64,000 nt of DNA. It comes from Mesorhizobium sp. WSM4313. Its GTDB lineage: Bacteria; Pseudomonadota; Alphaproteobacteria; Rhizobiales; Rhizobiaceae. Within the stretch, counting starts at the first letter, position 1, and every line of letters starts with the position of its first letter. The stretch lies in contig NZ_NSFT01000007.1 of NCBI RefSeq assembly GCF_002294725.1, positions 62,001 to 126,000 on the forward strand, given 5' to 3'. A model generated the notes under the pieces. It had not been told where the DNA came from. It did no database searches and saw nothing but the letters and a program-made list of their open reading frames with translations. Both the position numbers and the translations under genes were made by a program. Positions 16,968 through 25,833 of this stretch are shown here, in pieces.

Positions 16968-19900
16968 TCACGCTGCCGTGAGTCGGGCAAGGGCGTCATC
17001 CATGGCGGGGGTGGGCAGCTCGATCAGTCGCGGCGCCTCGGTGAACAGCAGCGCCGCCGTCACCTCGCGGCCCGGATAGAGCGGCTGGAGCAGAGCGCGG
17101 TAGAGCGCAAGCTGCAGCACATAGGCCGGCGGCACCTCCGCCAGGTCTTTGGGGGCCGGCCGGTTGGTCTTGTAGTCGATGATCGACACCTTTTCGGGCA
17201 TGACCGCCAGCCGGTCGATCTTGCCGGAGATCGAGCGCAGCCTGCCCTTCACCTCGAGGCTGCCCATGACGGCGACCTCCGCTCGGGAGGATGGCGAGAA
17301 CAGCGCGCCGAAGCGGGTGTCGGACAGGATGGAGAGCACGGCGTCCAGCGCCCTGTCGCGCTCGCCATCCGGCCAATCCGCGCCGGCGCGCGCCAGGTAG
17401 CGCTCGGCGGCGCCCCGCCTGTCCTCCTCCGCGATGCCGGGCAGCATCTGCAGCAATTTGTGCAGGGCAAGGCCGCGCATGATCGCAAAGCCGGGTTCGG
17501 CGGCGGCGTCGAGCACCGGCGAGCGAGTGTCGGGGACGGCTTCTTTCGCCTCGTCGATCAGCGCCGAGGCGCCGGAAGGCGAAAGCGGCCGCGGCAGCTC
17601 CTCATAAGGCGGCAGCGGCCGGAACAGGTCTTCAGGCAGCGGCGCGGTGTGCTCGAACGGCCCTGCCTCGTCGATGCCGGTCAATGCCACCGGCGGCAGC
17701 CCGGTCATATGGAAGCGATGTACCGCCACCTCGGCCGTCGCCGGATGCCGGCGCTCGGAGCTCTCGGGCGCGCCGAGCAACGCGCGGCTGACGATCGAAT
17801 GCCAGGTGCCGGTGCTGGGCTGCCGCTTGCCGTGATAGCCGCAGACGACCAGCCGGTCCTCGGCACGCGTCATGCCGACATAGAGCAGCCGCCGGTATTC
17901 GTCGTCGGCCAGCTCGCGCGCCCGGACCGAGGCCGCCTTCGAGACGCCATTGGCGACATCGCTGGCCGAGCGCCACAGATAGCCCTTGCCTTTCCATTGC
18001 GTGCCGGAGCTCTCGAACGGCATCAGCCGCGGCAGATGCTGGTCGCTGAACGGCGCCGAGCCGCCATCGACCAGGAAGACCACCGGGGCTTCGAGACCCT
18101 TGGCGGCATGCACGGTCATGACCCGCACCTCGTCGCGCGTCTGGTCCATCTCGCGCTTGATCTCGGGGCCGGCATTTTCCAGCGTCGACAGGAAGGACTC
18201 CAGCCCCGGCAGGCCGGTGCGTTCCTCGGTCAGGCAAAAGCTCAGGAACTCGTCGAGGATATCGCCGGCTTCGGGTCCCAGCCGCGCCGTCATCTTGCGG
18301 CGCAGGCCGTCGCGCGCCAGCGCGGCGGCGTAGAATTCGAAAACCGGCTTGAAGGCCACTTCGGTTGCCCAGCCATCGAGCCGGCTAACGACAGCGGCGA
18401 GGGAAACATCCTCGGCCGCATGTTGCCTGAGCGAGGCGACCAGCGGCTGGCCCTTCGGCCTCGAGCCAGCGAGCGTCAGCAAGGTCTCCTCCGAAACCTC
18501 GGAGATCGGGCTGCGCAGCACCGCGGCCAAGGAAAGGTCGTCTTCCGGCTGGATCAGGAAATGTCCAAGCGCGATCAGGTCCTGCACCGCGATATGGCCG
18601 GGCAGGCTCAGCCGGTCGGCGCCGGCGACCGGGATCTGCCGGTTCTTGAGGCTGCGCGACAGCGCATGGACGAAACGGTCGCGTTTGCGCACCAGCACGA
18701 GGATGTCGCCGGCGGTCAGCTTCCTGCCCTTGCCTTCGATGACCTCACCGTTGCGCAGCCAGGTCTGGATGGTGGTGGCCACATGCTCGGCGACGCGTAC
18801 CGCGGGCGCGCTGGCATGGTTGACCGGCAAGGTCCAGTCGTCGGGCTCCTCGACCATTTCGGCGCCGACCGACGGCCACACCTCGACATAGCCCGGCGCA
18901 TCATTGCGGATAGCCTTGTGGCTCAGCGGATCGGGATCGTGGCTGATGCCGCGCCTGACACCGGGTTCGGCGAAGACGCGGTCAACCGCAGCCAGCACGT
19001 CGTCGCTCGATCGGAACGACCAGGTGAGCTTGAGATTGGCGAAGGCGGCCTCCGCGTCGCGCACGCGGCCGGCGAACAACAGCCGGCTTTCGGCAAAGGA
19101 ATCAGGCGCCGCGCCTTGGAAGGAATAGATCGACTGCTTCTCGTCGCCGACGGCAAAGACAGTTCGGCGCACCGCTTCGCGCTGGCCAAGCCCGGCAAAG
19201 AACTCTTCCGTCAGCTTCTTCACCACTTCCCACTGGTCCGGGCTGGTGTCCTGTGCCTCGTCGAGCAGGATGTGGTCGATGCCCTGGTCGAGCTTGAACT
19301 GCACCCAGGGGCCGGCATCCGGTCGCGACAAGAGACTGACCGTGCGGGTGATGAGGTCGTTGAAGTCGAGGAAACCCCGCCCGCGCTTCAACTGCTCGTA
19401 GCGCGCGATCAGCCAGCCGGCGACGGTGAGCGCTGCCGCTGTCCCTTCCAGCATGCGGAACAGCGCCAGCCGGTCGGTTACGTCGAGGATTGCCTTCGCC
19501 ACCACGAAATAGCGGTCCGGCAGGTCGGGCAGGCGGTCGACAAGCGCCTTCCTGAAGATTTTGGGCGGATCGTAGGGGTCACCGTCCGCACGCAGGAATG
19601 CTTTGGCGAGCAGGCGCAGCCGCCGGATCGGATCGGCCTCGGCAAAGGCGCTCTGCGCATAGGGCAGCACGTTGTTCAACACCTGCTTGGCGTCGGCTGC
19701 CTCGGCGGCGCCGGCAAATTCGGCGAGTTGGCCAGGCGAAAAGCCAGGCAGCGGCCACAGCGAAGCGGCGATGTCCTCGGCCGTCTGTCCAGGCTTGAAG
19801 CCAAATTCGGCGAACAGCGGCCGGAAGTCCCGATCCTCGCCGAGCTTGGCGATGAAACCGCGCAGTTCGTCGCGCTTGCCGACGATCTCGGCAAGCAGCG

Positions 19901-20480
19901 TATCGAGCCCGAACTCGCCGCCGCGCTCCAGCACGGTGGCAAAGGCTTCCGCCAGCCCTTCGACGCCGGCGCCTGCGCCCGAGATCATGTCGCGGCGGGC
20001 ATCGGCGAACAGCGAGGCCTCCATCTGCGGATCGAGCATCTCGAAATGCGCGGGGATGTTGGCTTCGAGCGGGAACTGGTGCAGCACGGATTCGCAGAAG
20101 GCATGAATGGTCTGGATTTTCAGTCCGCCCGGCGTCTCGAGCGCCTCGGCAAACAGCCGGCGTGCGCGCCGCATCATGTCGCGGTCGGCGCCGCGGCCGT
20201 CCAGCGCCGCGATCCTGTTCGCCAGCTCCGCATCGGGCAGCGCCGTCCATTCCGACAGGGTCGAGAACACGCGGTTCGACATGTTGGCGGCGGCAGCCCG
20301 CGTGTAGGTGAGGCACAGGATCTTCGACGGATCGGTGCCGTTGAGCAGGAGCCGGATGACGCGCTGCGCCAGCACATGCGTCTTGCCCGAACCGGCATTG
20401 GCCGACACCCAGGCGGAATAGGCGGGATCGGAGGCGCGCGCCTGGCTGGCGGCGGTATCGGAGGGGATCGGATATTTCAT
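16968..20480 (-). CDS. addA: AddA helicase-nuclease subunit (double-strand break repair)
   Basis: A 1170-residue UvrD-family helicase plus RecB-type nuclease, which with AddB resects double-strand breaks for RecA loading. The Walker A motif is ANAGSGKT (27-34), motif [12 protein letters not shown] near 390, and the helicase motif [19 protein letters not shown] near 710; the C-terminal nuclease motif is VSIIDYKTN near 1105. The length is usual for the alphaproteobacterial AddA type. The ATG at 20480 overlaps the addB stop by four bases; a longer frame upstream is addB sequence in another phase. Confidence 0.96.
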   Translation of the reverse strand: MKYPIPSDTAASQARASDPAYSAWVSANAGSGKTHVLAQRVIRLLLNGTDPSKILCLTYTRAAAANMSNRVFSTLSEWTALPDAELANRIAALDGRGADRDMMRRARRLFAEALETPGGLKIQTIHAFCESVLHQFPLEANIPAHFEMLDPQMEASLFADARRDMISGAGAGVEGLAEAFATVLERGGEFGLDTLLAEIVGKRDELRGFIAKLGEDRDFRPLFAEFGFKPGQTAEDIAASLWPLPGFSPGQLAEFAGAAEAADAKQVLNNVLPYAQSAFAEADPIRRLRLLAKAFLRADGDPYDPPKIFRKALVDRLPDLPDRYFVVAKAILDVTDRLALFRMLEGTAAALTVAGWLIARYEQLKRGRGFLDFNDLITRTVSLLSRPDAGPWVQFKLDQGIDHILLDEAQDTSPDQWEVVKKLTEEFFAGLGQREAVRRTVFAVGDEKQSIYSFQGAAPDSFAESRLLFAGRVRDAEAAFANLKLTWSFRSSDDVLAAVDRVFAEPGVRRGISHDPDPLSHKAIRNDAPGYVEVWPSVGAEMVEEPDDWTLPVNHASAPAVRVAEHVATTIQTWLRNGEVIEGKGRKLTAGDILVLVRKRDRFVHALSRSLKNRQIPVAGADRLSLPGHIAVQDLIALGHFLIQPEDDLSLAAVLRSPISEVSEETLLTLAGSRPKGQPLVASLRQHAAEDVSLAAVVSRLDGWATEVAFKPVFEFYAAALARDGLRRKMTARLGPEAGDILDEFLSFCLTEERTGLPGLESFLSTLENAGPEIKREMDQTRDEVRVMTVHAAKGLEAPVVFLVDGGSAPFSDQHLPRLMPFESSGTQWKGKGYLWRSASDVANGVSKAASVRARELADDEYRRLLYVGMTRAEDRLVVCGYHGKRQPSTGTWHSIVSRALLGAPESSERRHPATAEVAVHRFHMTGLPPVALTGIDEAGPFEHTAPLPEDLFRPLPPYEELPRPLSPSGASALIDEAKEAVPDTRSPVLDAAAEPGFAIMRGLALHKLLQMLPGIAEEDRRGAAERYLARAGADWPDGERDRALDAVLSILSDTRFGALFSPSSRAEVAVMGSLEVKGRLRSISGKIDRLAVMPEKVSIIDYKTNRPAPKDLAEVPPAYVLQLALYRALLQPLYPGREVTAALLFTEAPRLIELPTPAMDDALARLTAA

Positions 20481-23400
20481 CCTTCCGCCTCGTCCTCGCT
20501 GGCGCCGCCGGCCGACCATTCGAGCACCCGCGCCAGATGGTCGTAGTCGCCGTCGGCCTCGCCCTCGCGGAAGGGCAGCGCGCGCGACAGATAGCCGGTG
20601 GTCGGGTCGGCATAGTGGAAGAGCAGCCGTTCCAGCCGCGCCCAGGCTTCCTCGGAAAGGTCGTTGGCGGTGCGGAACTTGCGGTTGTATTCGAGGATCG
20701 ATTCCTCGAATACCTCGCCATTCGGCTTCAGCCGCACGAAGGCGAGCTGCGAGGGTTCGCGGATGCCGAGTTCCTTGAAGGCGCCGCGCCTGAGCAACGC
20801 GCCCTCCAGCGCGAGCTGTGGCGACAGCAGCGTGTGCGCCTGCGCTTTCGAGGGCGAGGATCCTGTCTTGTAGTCGAGAATGTCGGCCATGCCGCCGGCA
20901 AGCAGATCGATGCGGTCGGCATAGCCGGAAAGCGTCACCCCGGTGCGGCCGACGACCGTTTTGTCGGCGCGCTCCTCGGCATAGCGCCTCGCGACCGCAT
21001 CGGCGCGGCCATGCTCCCATTCGATGATGTTTTCGGCGAGCTTTTCGAAACGCGGCCACCAGATAGCCTCGATATCAGGCGGAAGCTTTGCGTCGGCAAA
21101 GCAGGTACGGCCCGATTCAATGAGGCTGGCCAGCGCGCTCGACGCCCTCGGATCCTGGACCCGCCGCGAGAACAAATGCAGGATCTCGTGGAACAAAGTG
21201 CCGCGTTCGGCGGCGCCCGGATCGCGGATTAACGGCTCGAGCCGCATCAGGCCGAGGATGCGCCGCGCATAGACCGCGTAGGGGTCGCGGCGCAGCGTCT
21301 CGATCTCGGTGACCGAGAAATGCTGCGGGCGCAGGCTGAGCGGCGGCTTCGGCTGCGGGCGGGAGGCAAAATCCTTCTTCTCGCCGGCATCGAGCGCGCG
21401 CGCCCAGGCAAGCAGCGCGTCGCCGCGGCCGCGAAGTGCTGACGCCGGCTCCTTGCCGAGGAAGGTCAGGATGCGCTGCAGCCAGCGCGACGGCACCGCC
21501 GGCGCGTCGCCGGAGCGCGCCGAACGCGTCAGCACGACCTCTTTTGTGCCCATCGCCATCTGGAAGTCATGCGCGGCAAGGCCGATGCGCCGCTCCGGCG
21601 GCTCGAGATCGATGCCGGTCTTCATCAGCCGCGACATGAAGCGGTCGCTCTCGGGCTTGCGCGGCCAAACCCCTTCATTGAGCCCGCCGATGACCAGCAT
21701 GTCGACATGCTGCAGCCGAGCCTCCAGCGCGCCCCAGATGGCGATGTTGCGATCGGTGCCTTGCGCCGGCTTGACCGTCTCCGGCGCGATCAGCGCCTCC
21801 ATCACGTCGGGCCACTCCAAAGCGGCGAAGGTGAAGGGCGACGACGCCGCCACCAGCCCGCGCAGCAGGTCGGCGAGTTTCTCGCCCGCATCGCCGGCAT
21901 AGAGCTCCGCCAGGTCGCCGTCGACGGCGCGACCGAGACTTTCCAGCGCGACCACGCTCGCGCGCGTCAGCGTCGCAATATCGGCGCCTTTCTCGTCGCG
22001 CATCGCGGTGAGCGGCAACAGCGACTTGGTAAGGCGGCTAAGCATATCTTGGGCCTGCTCGATGCCGCGCACGGTCAAGCGCGAGAACCAGAAAGGCTGC
22101 CTTGTGTCGCCGCTCAGTTCCGCCAGCCGTGTCTCGAACAGCGCGCCGAGCGACGCGACATCAGGCCGGCCCGTGCCGCCGCGCAGCGCCACCAGCTCGA
22201 CGAGCTCGGCAGCCTTGCGCATGGCCTGGCGTTCGAGACCGAGCGCGAGCAGCGGATGCTTGAGCAAGGCAAGCAGGCCGACGGGATCGCCGGGCCGGAA
22301 GGCGGCGCTCAGCGCGAGCCTGAGCAGGCTGGCGGCCGGTGTGTTGATGAGCGGCGCGCCGCCGGAATCGTCGGCGACGACGCCGAAACGCAGCAGCTCG
22401 GCCGAAACCCGCCGCGCCAGCGCGCGGTCACCGGTGACGAGCGCCGCGCGCTTGCCCGGGACCTCCACGGCGCGCTTCAGCGCGATGGCGATTGCCGCCG
22501 CCTCGTCGCGTTCGTTCGCCGCTTCCACCAGCGTCACGCCGGCCAGCGCATGTTCGATGTCGAGTGCCGTGAAGCGCGGCCGTGTCTCGGTCCAGTATTC
22601 GGTGGTTTCGGCCGGCCGCAGCGCCTCGCCTATCAGGGCCGCGCGCAACGCGAGCGGCGATGGCGCCGCAACAAGGTCCTCGACATCGCGGCGCGGAATG
22701 CCGATGCCGCCGATCAGCTTGGCGAGGCCGTATTGCGGGTGGCCGAGCGTTGCCGGGCGCGCGCCGGGCGCCGTGATCGCCGCGAAGGACGCGTCGTCCA
22801 GGTTGCGGTCGAGCCCGGGCAGCACGACGGCGCCGTTGGGCAGGCCGGCGATCACGCCAAGCAGTTCCGCCGTGGCGGGGATGGAGCCGGTCGAACCGGC
22901 GGCAATCACCGGCCCGGTCGGCGGATTGCGCTTCAGCCGCGCTGCTTCGAGCCGGATCAGCGCGCTGCGATGCGCGGCCGGATTGGAGCGGTCGCGCTCC
23001 TTGAGCAGTTCGGGCCAATTGTCGGTGACGATGCCGAGGAAATCCAGCGTCACCTGCCACCAGCCGGCGAGATTGCCGGTAACCAGGGTCGCGAGCTTTG
23101 CCCAATCCGTGCCTTCGGTCTCGATCTCATCCATCAGCCGGGCAAGGTCGCGCGCCAGCCAGATGGCGTCGGCGGCCGAGGCCGGCACGACGAATTCCTC
23201 GTTGAACCGAGCCCTGACATGCGCCGGCAGGCTTTCCTTCCAGGCGCGCACCAGCGGCGCCAGCAAAAGCAACCGCTCCTGCGCCGCGATCGGCGGCGCG
23301 AGGTCTATCGCCGGCGCCGCCTCGGTGTCGAAGGCGGCCTCGTCCTCGTCGAACTCGCCGAGCGGCCGCACCGTCGGGAGGATGGCGGAGCGTTTTCCTA

Positions 23401-23596
23401 AAACGTCGACGAAGGCGCCGCGCAGCGCCCGCGCCGCGCGGCGCGTCGGCACATAGATGGTGGCGTCGGCGAGCGCCAGCGGGTCGCCGTCGAAGCGGAA
23501 GCCGGGGATCAGGCGCCCGTCGAGCAACGCCCCCGCCAGCGTCGGCAGGAACGGCGCTCCGGGCGGAATGGAAAAGACGCGGCGCGTGCCGCTCAT
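20477..23596 (-). CDS. addB: AddB subunit of the helicase-nuclease (alphaproteobacterial type)
   Basis: A 1039-residue partner of AddA. The C-terminal RecB-like nuclease core is visible (MADILDYKTGSSPSKAQ, about 905-920), and VTEIETLRRDPYAVYARRIL near 765 is the PD-(D/E)XK family lead-in. Only one cysteine is present in the whole protein (GRTCFAD), so the four-cysteine iron-sulfur staple of Firmicute AddB is missing, and no N-terminal P-loop is obvious. Both ends overlap neighbours by four bases (murU upstream, addA downstream), so the genes are translationally coupled. Confidence 0.93.
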   Translation of the reverse strand: MSGTRRVFSIPPGAPFLPTLAGALLDGRLIPGFRFDGDPLALADATIYVPTRRAARALRGAFVDVLGKRSAILPTVRPLGEFDEDEAAFDTEAAPAIDLAPPIAAQERLLLLAPLVRAWKESLPAHVRARFNEEFVVPASAADAIWLARDLARLMDEIETEGTDWAKLATLVTGNLAGWWQVTLDFLGIVTDNWPELLKERDRSNPAAHRSALIRLEAARLKRNPPTGPVIAAGSTGSIPATAELLGVIAGLPNGAVVLPGLDRNLDDASFAAITAPGARPATLGHPQYGLAKLIGGIGIPRRDVEDLVAAPSPLALRAALIGEALRPAETTEYWTETRPRFTALDIEHALAGVTLVEAANERDEAAAIAIALKRAVEVPGKRAALVTGDRALARRVSAELLRFGVVADDSGGAPLINTPAASLLRLALSAAFRPGDPVGLLALLKHPLLALGLERQAMRKAAELVELVALRGGTGRPDVASLGALFETRLAELSGDTRQPFWFSRLTVRGIEQAQDMLSRLTKSLLPLTAMRDEKGADIATLTRASVVALESLGRAVDGDLAELYAGDAGEKLADLLRGLVAASSPFTFAALEWPDVMEALIAPETVKPAQGTDRNIAIWGALEARLQHVDMLVIGGLNEGVWPRKPESDRFMSRLMKTGIDLEPPERRIGLAAHDFQMAMGTKEVVLTRSARSGDAPAVPSRWLQRILTFLGKEPASALRGRGDALLAWARALDAGEKKDFASRPQPKPPLSLRPQHFSVTEIETLRRDPYAVYARRILGLMRLEPLIRDPGAAERGTLFHEILHLFSRRVQDPRASSALASLIESGRTCFADAKLPPDIEAIWWPRFEKLAENIIEWEHGRADAVARRYAEERADKTVVGRTGVTLSGYADRIDLLAGGMADILDYKTGSSPSKAQAHTLLSPQLALEGALLRRGAFKELGIREPSQLAFVRLKPNGEVFEESILEYNRKFRTANDLSEEAWARLERLLFHYADPTTGYLSRALPFREGEADGDYDHLARVLEWSAGGASEDEAEG

Positions 23597-24315
23597 ACCG
23601 CCTTCGCTAGGGCACCGGCCACGGCTGCCTCGGCCGCCGAAATGGCGTCCGGAGTGCCGACGGTGATCCAGCGTCCGTTCATCTTCATGCCGAACAGGCG
23701 CCCTGTGGCGATCGCCTTGTCGAAATAGACATTGAGCGAATGCGAGCCCATGGGCGCGTCCTTGAAGATGCGCGGATGGATGATGGCGGCGCCGGCATAG
23801 ATCAGGCCCGCCGGATCGCCCTTCGAGCGCCGTAGGGTTCCATCAGGGGCAACAAGGAAATCGGTGCCGACGCAATGCCCGGTCGCTGAGTCGAGGTCGG
23901 TAAGCATCAGCAGAATATCCATTCTCGCGCCGTCCCATGCAAGGGCAAGACGCTCGAGGCTGGGCTGGCCGCTGTCGATCCAGAAGGTGTCGGCATTGAT
24001 GATGTAGAAGGGCTCGCCACCCAGAAGCGGCAGCGCCTTGACGATGCCGCCAGCCGATTCCAGCAGCGCCTCGCGCTCGTCGGAGATGACGATCTTCGGT
24101 GCGCGCCTATGGGCGACATGCGCGACGATCTGCTCCGGCAGATAGTGCACGTTGACGACGGCCTTGGCGACGCCGGCAGCTTCCAGGCTGTCCAGCCCCC
24201 AATCGAGCAAGGTCTTGCCGGCGATCTTCACCAGCGGCTTGGGCATCGTGTCGGTGATCGGCCGCATGCGCTTGCCAAGCCCGGCAGCCAGCACCATCGC
24301 AATCGTCGGCTTCAT
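23593..24315 (-). CDS. murU: N-acetylmuramate alpha-1-phosphate uridylyltransferase
   Basis: A 240-residue sugar-nucleotidyltransferase. The N-terminal signature VLAAGLGKRMRPIT followed by MPKPLVKI is diagnostic of the fold; the metal-binding Asp lies in FYIINADTFW near residue 109. In Pseudomonas, MurU forms UDP-MurNAc in a peptidoglycan recycling route after the kinase AmgK. The directly upstream gene encodes an AmgK-like kinase fused to TsaE, overlapping by four bases, which supports this role over a glucose- or mannose-1-phosphate transferase. Confidence 0.87.
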   Translation of the reverse strand: MKPTIAMVLAAGLGKRMRPITDTMPKPLVKIAGKTLLDWGLDSLEAAGVAKAVVNVHYLPEQIVAHVAHRRAPKIVISDEREALLESAGGIVKALPLLGGEPFYIINADTFWIDSGQPSLERLALAWDGARMDILLMLTDLDSATGHCVGTDFLVAPDGTLRRSKGDPAGLIYAGAAIIHPRIFKDAPMGSHSLNVYFDKAIATGRLFGMKMNGRWITVGTPDAISAAEAAVAGALAKAV

Positions 24316-25823
24316 GGGACCCGTTCCTCGAGCAGGCCGTGGGCCATGTAGAAATCCTTCAGGCCGGCCAGCGCCGGATGCGCCAGCGCCCGCCTCAGAT
24401 AATCGCGGATGCGCGGCAGGTGTTTCAGATAGTAAGGCTTGCCGTCGCGCTTTTCGAGCCGCACGAAGATGCCGAGGATCTTCGAATTGCGCTGCGCGGC
24501 CATGATCGCATAGGCCTCGGCGAAGCCGGCCTCGTCGAAAGCGCCGGCGGCGCGCCGCGCTGCGACATAAGCCGCGACGGTGCGCCGCTCGATCTCGGGC
24601 GAGACGGTGACGCGCGCATCCATGGCCAAAGAAGCGACGTCATAGGCGGCAGGCCCGATCAGCGCGTCCTGCACATCGACGATGCCCAGCCGGTCAAGGC
24701 CGGCGCGCTCGCCTCGCCAGATGATGTTGGGCGAATGAAAGTCGCGCAGCATCAGCGTGTATTCGCTGCCTGCCAGGCGATCGAGGAGCGCGTTCCATAC
24801 CTCGTGGTAGCCGGCCCGCAACGCGTCGTTTGCCGGTTCGCCGGTGATCCATGGCACATACCAGTCGACCAGAAGGTCGGCCTCGATCAGCATGGCTTCC
24901 CGGTCGAAAGGCGGCACATCGTGGAATACGCCGGGCGCCGCTTCCAAGCGTGTGGGCCAGGCCTTGCCATGCATCATGGCCAGCAATTCGGCCGCCGCTT
25001 CGTAGCGTTTGGCGATGGGCTGGCCGTCACGACCGAGGAAGCCTTCGGAGCCGAGATGCTCGATGAGCAGAAAACCCTGGTCGAGATCCTGGGCATGGAT
25101 CGCCGGCACGCTGACGCCGGCCCCAAGCAGCGCCCGGTCGATGGCGACGAAGGCGGCGACGGATTGCGCCGTGTGGGCGATCACCGCATAGGGCTTGCCG
25201 TCGCGAACCGGCGGCCCGAGCACCAGGCGCGGCGAGTTCATCAGCACGCGTGGCGCTTGGCCGGGCAGCGAGACGATCTCATAGGAGCGGGCGGAGGCGT
25301 CGCCGACGAAATGACGGCGGCTGGCTTCGCCCCATCCGGCCGAGGCCAGGAAATCGCGCATCGCCAGCGATCGCGCCACGCGCTCGAAAGCCGGTCCCTG
25401 CCCGGAAAGCCGCGCCACGCGGCCTTCACCCTGCTCGGCAAGATCGACCCACAGCGCCGTTTCCGGCAAGCGGTCTGCGGCCCGTTCCGGCCATTCGATG
25501 AGCGCCGCGCCTTGGCTTAGCGCGTCGTCGAGGCCGAGCTCGTCGAGCTCGTCCGGAGCGGACAGCCGATAGAGGTCGAAATGATGCACCGGAACGCGCG
25601 TCTCGTAGCTCTGCACCAGGGTGAAGGTCGGGCTCGGCACTTCGAGATTGGCATCGTCGGCGAGCGCCCGGATCAGCGCGCGGGCCAACGTCGACTTGCC
25701 GGCGCCGAGATCGCCTTTCAGCGCGATCGCATCGCCGGCGCGCAACGCCATGGCGAGGTCCTCGCCAAGCCTTGCCGTGGCCGCCTCGTTGGCGAGAAAA
25801 GATTCCAACACTGGTCCAGCCAT
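24312..25823 (-). CDS. tsaE: TsaE-AmgK fusion: tRNA t6A ATPase subunit joined to MurNAc/GlcNAc kinase-like domain
   Basis: A 503-residue fusion. Residues 1 to about 145 are TsaE (P-loop GDLGAGKS at 37-44; VPSPTFTLVQSYE; HHFDLYRL), the ATPase needed for t6A at position 37 of ANN-decoding tRNAs. From about 160 on is an aminoglycoside-phosphotransferase-like kinase (MLRDFHSPNIIWRG, then GIVDVQDALIGPAAYD) matching AmgK, which phosphorylates anomeric C1 of MurNAc or GlcNAc. The following murU would use that product. The fusion recurs in Rhizobiales annotations. The start at 25823 lies 10 bases after the divL stop. Confidence 0.92.
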   Translation of the reverse strand: MAGPVLESFLANEAATARLGEDLAMALRAGDAIALKGDLGAGKSTLARALIRALADDANLEVPSPTFTLVQSYETRVPVHHFDLYRLSAPDELDELGLDDALSQGAALIEWPERAADRLPETALWVDLAEQGEGRVARLSGQGPAFERVARSLAMRDFLASAGWGEASRRHFVGDASARSYEIVSLPGQAPRVLMNSPRLVLGPPVRDGKPYAVIAHTAQSVAAFVAIDRALLGAGVSVPAIHAQDLDQGFLLIEHLGSEGFLGRDGQPIAKRYEAAAELLAMMHGKAWPTRLEAAPGVFHDVPPFDREAMLIEADLLVDWYVPWITGEPANDALRAGYHEVWNALLDRLAGSEYTLMLRDFHSPNIIWRGERAGLDRLGIVDVQDALIGPAAYDVASLAMDARVTVSPEIERRTVAAYVAARRAAGAFDEAGFAEAYAIMAAQRNSKILGIFVRLEKRDGKPYYLKHLPRIRDYLRRALAHPALAGLKDFYMAHGLLEERVP

Positions 25824-25833
25824 ATAGTCCGCG

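Noticed and set aside
16965..20546. A 1193-codon open frame on the + strand opposite addA
   Set aside because: It mirrors addA, is rich in Arg, Gly, Gln and His as expected for the complement of a GC-rich gene, and has no domain-like segments. The other long frames opposite real genes (for example 21569-23401, 28615-30021, 50618-51973) were set aside for the same reason.
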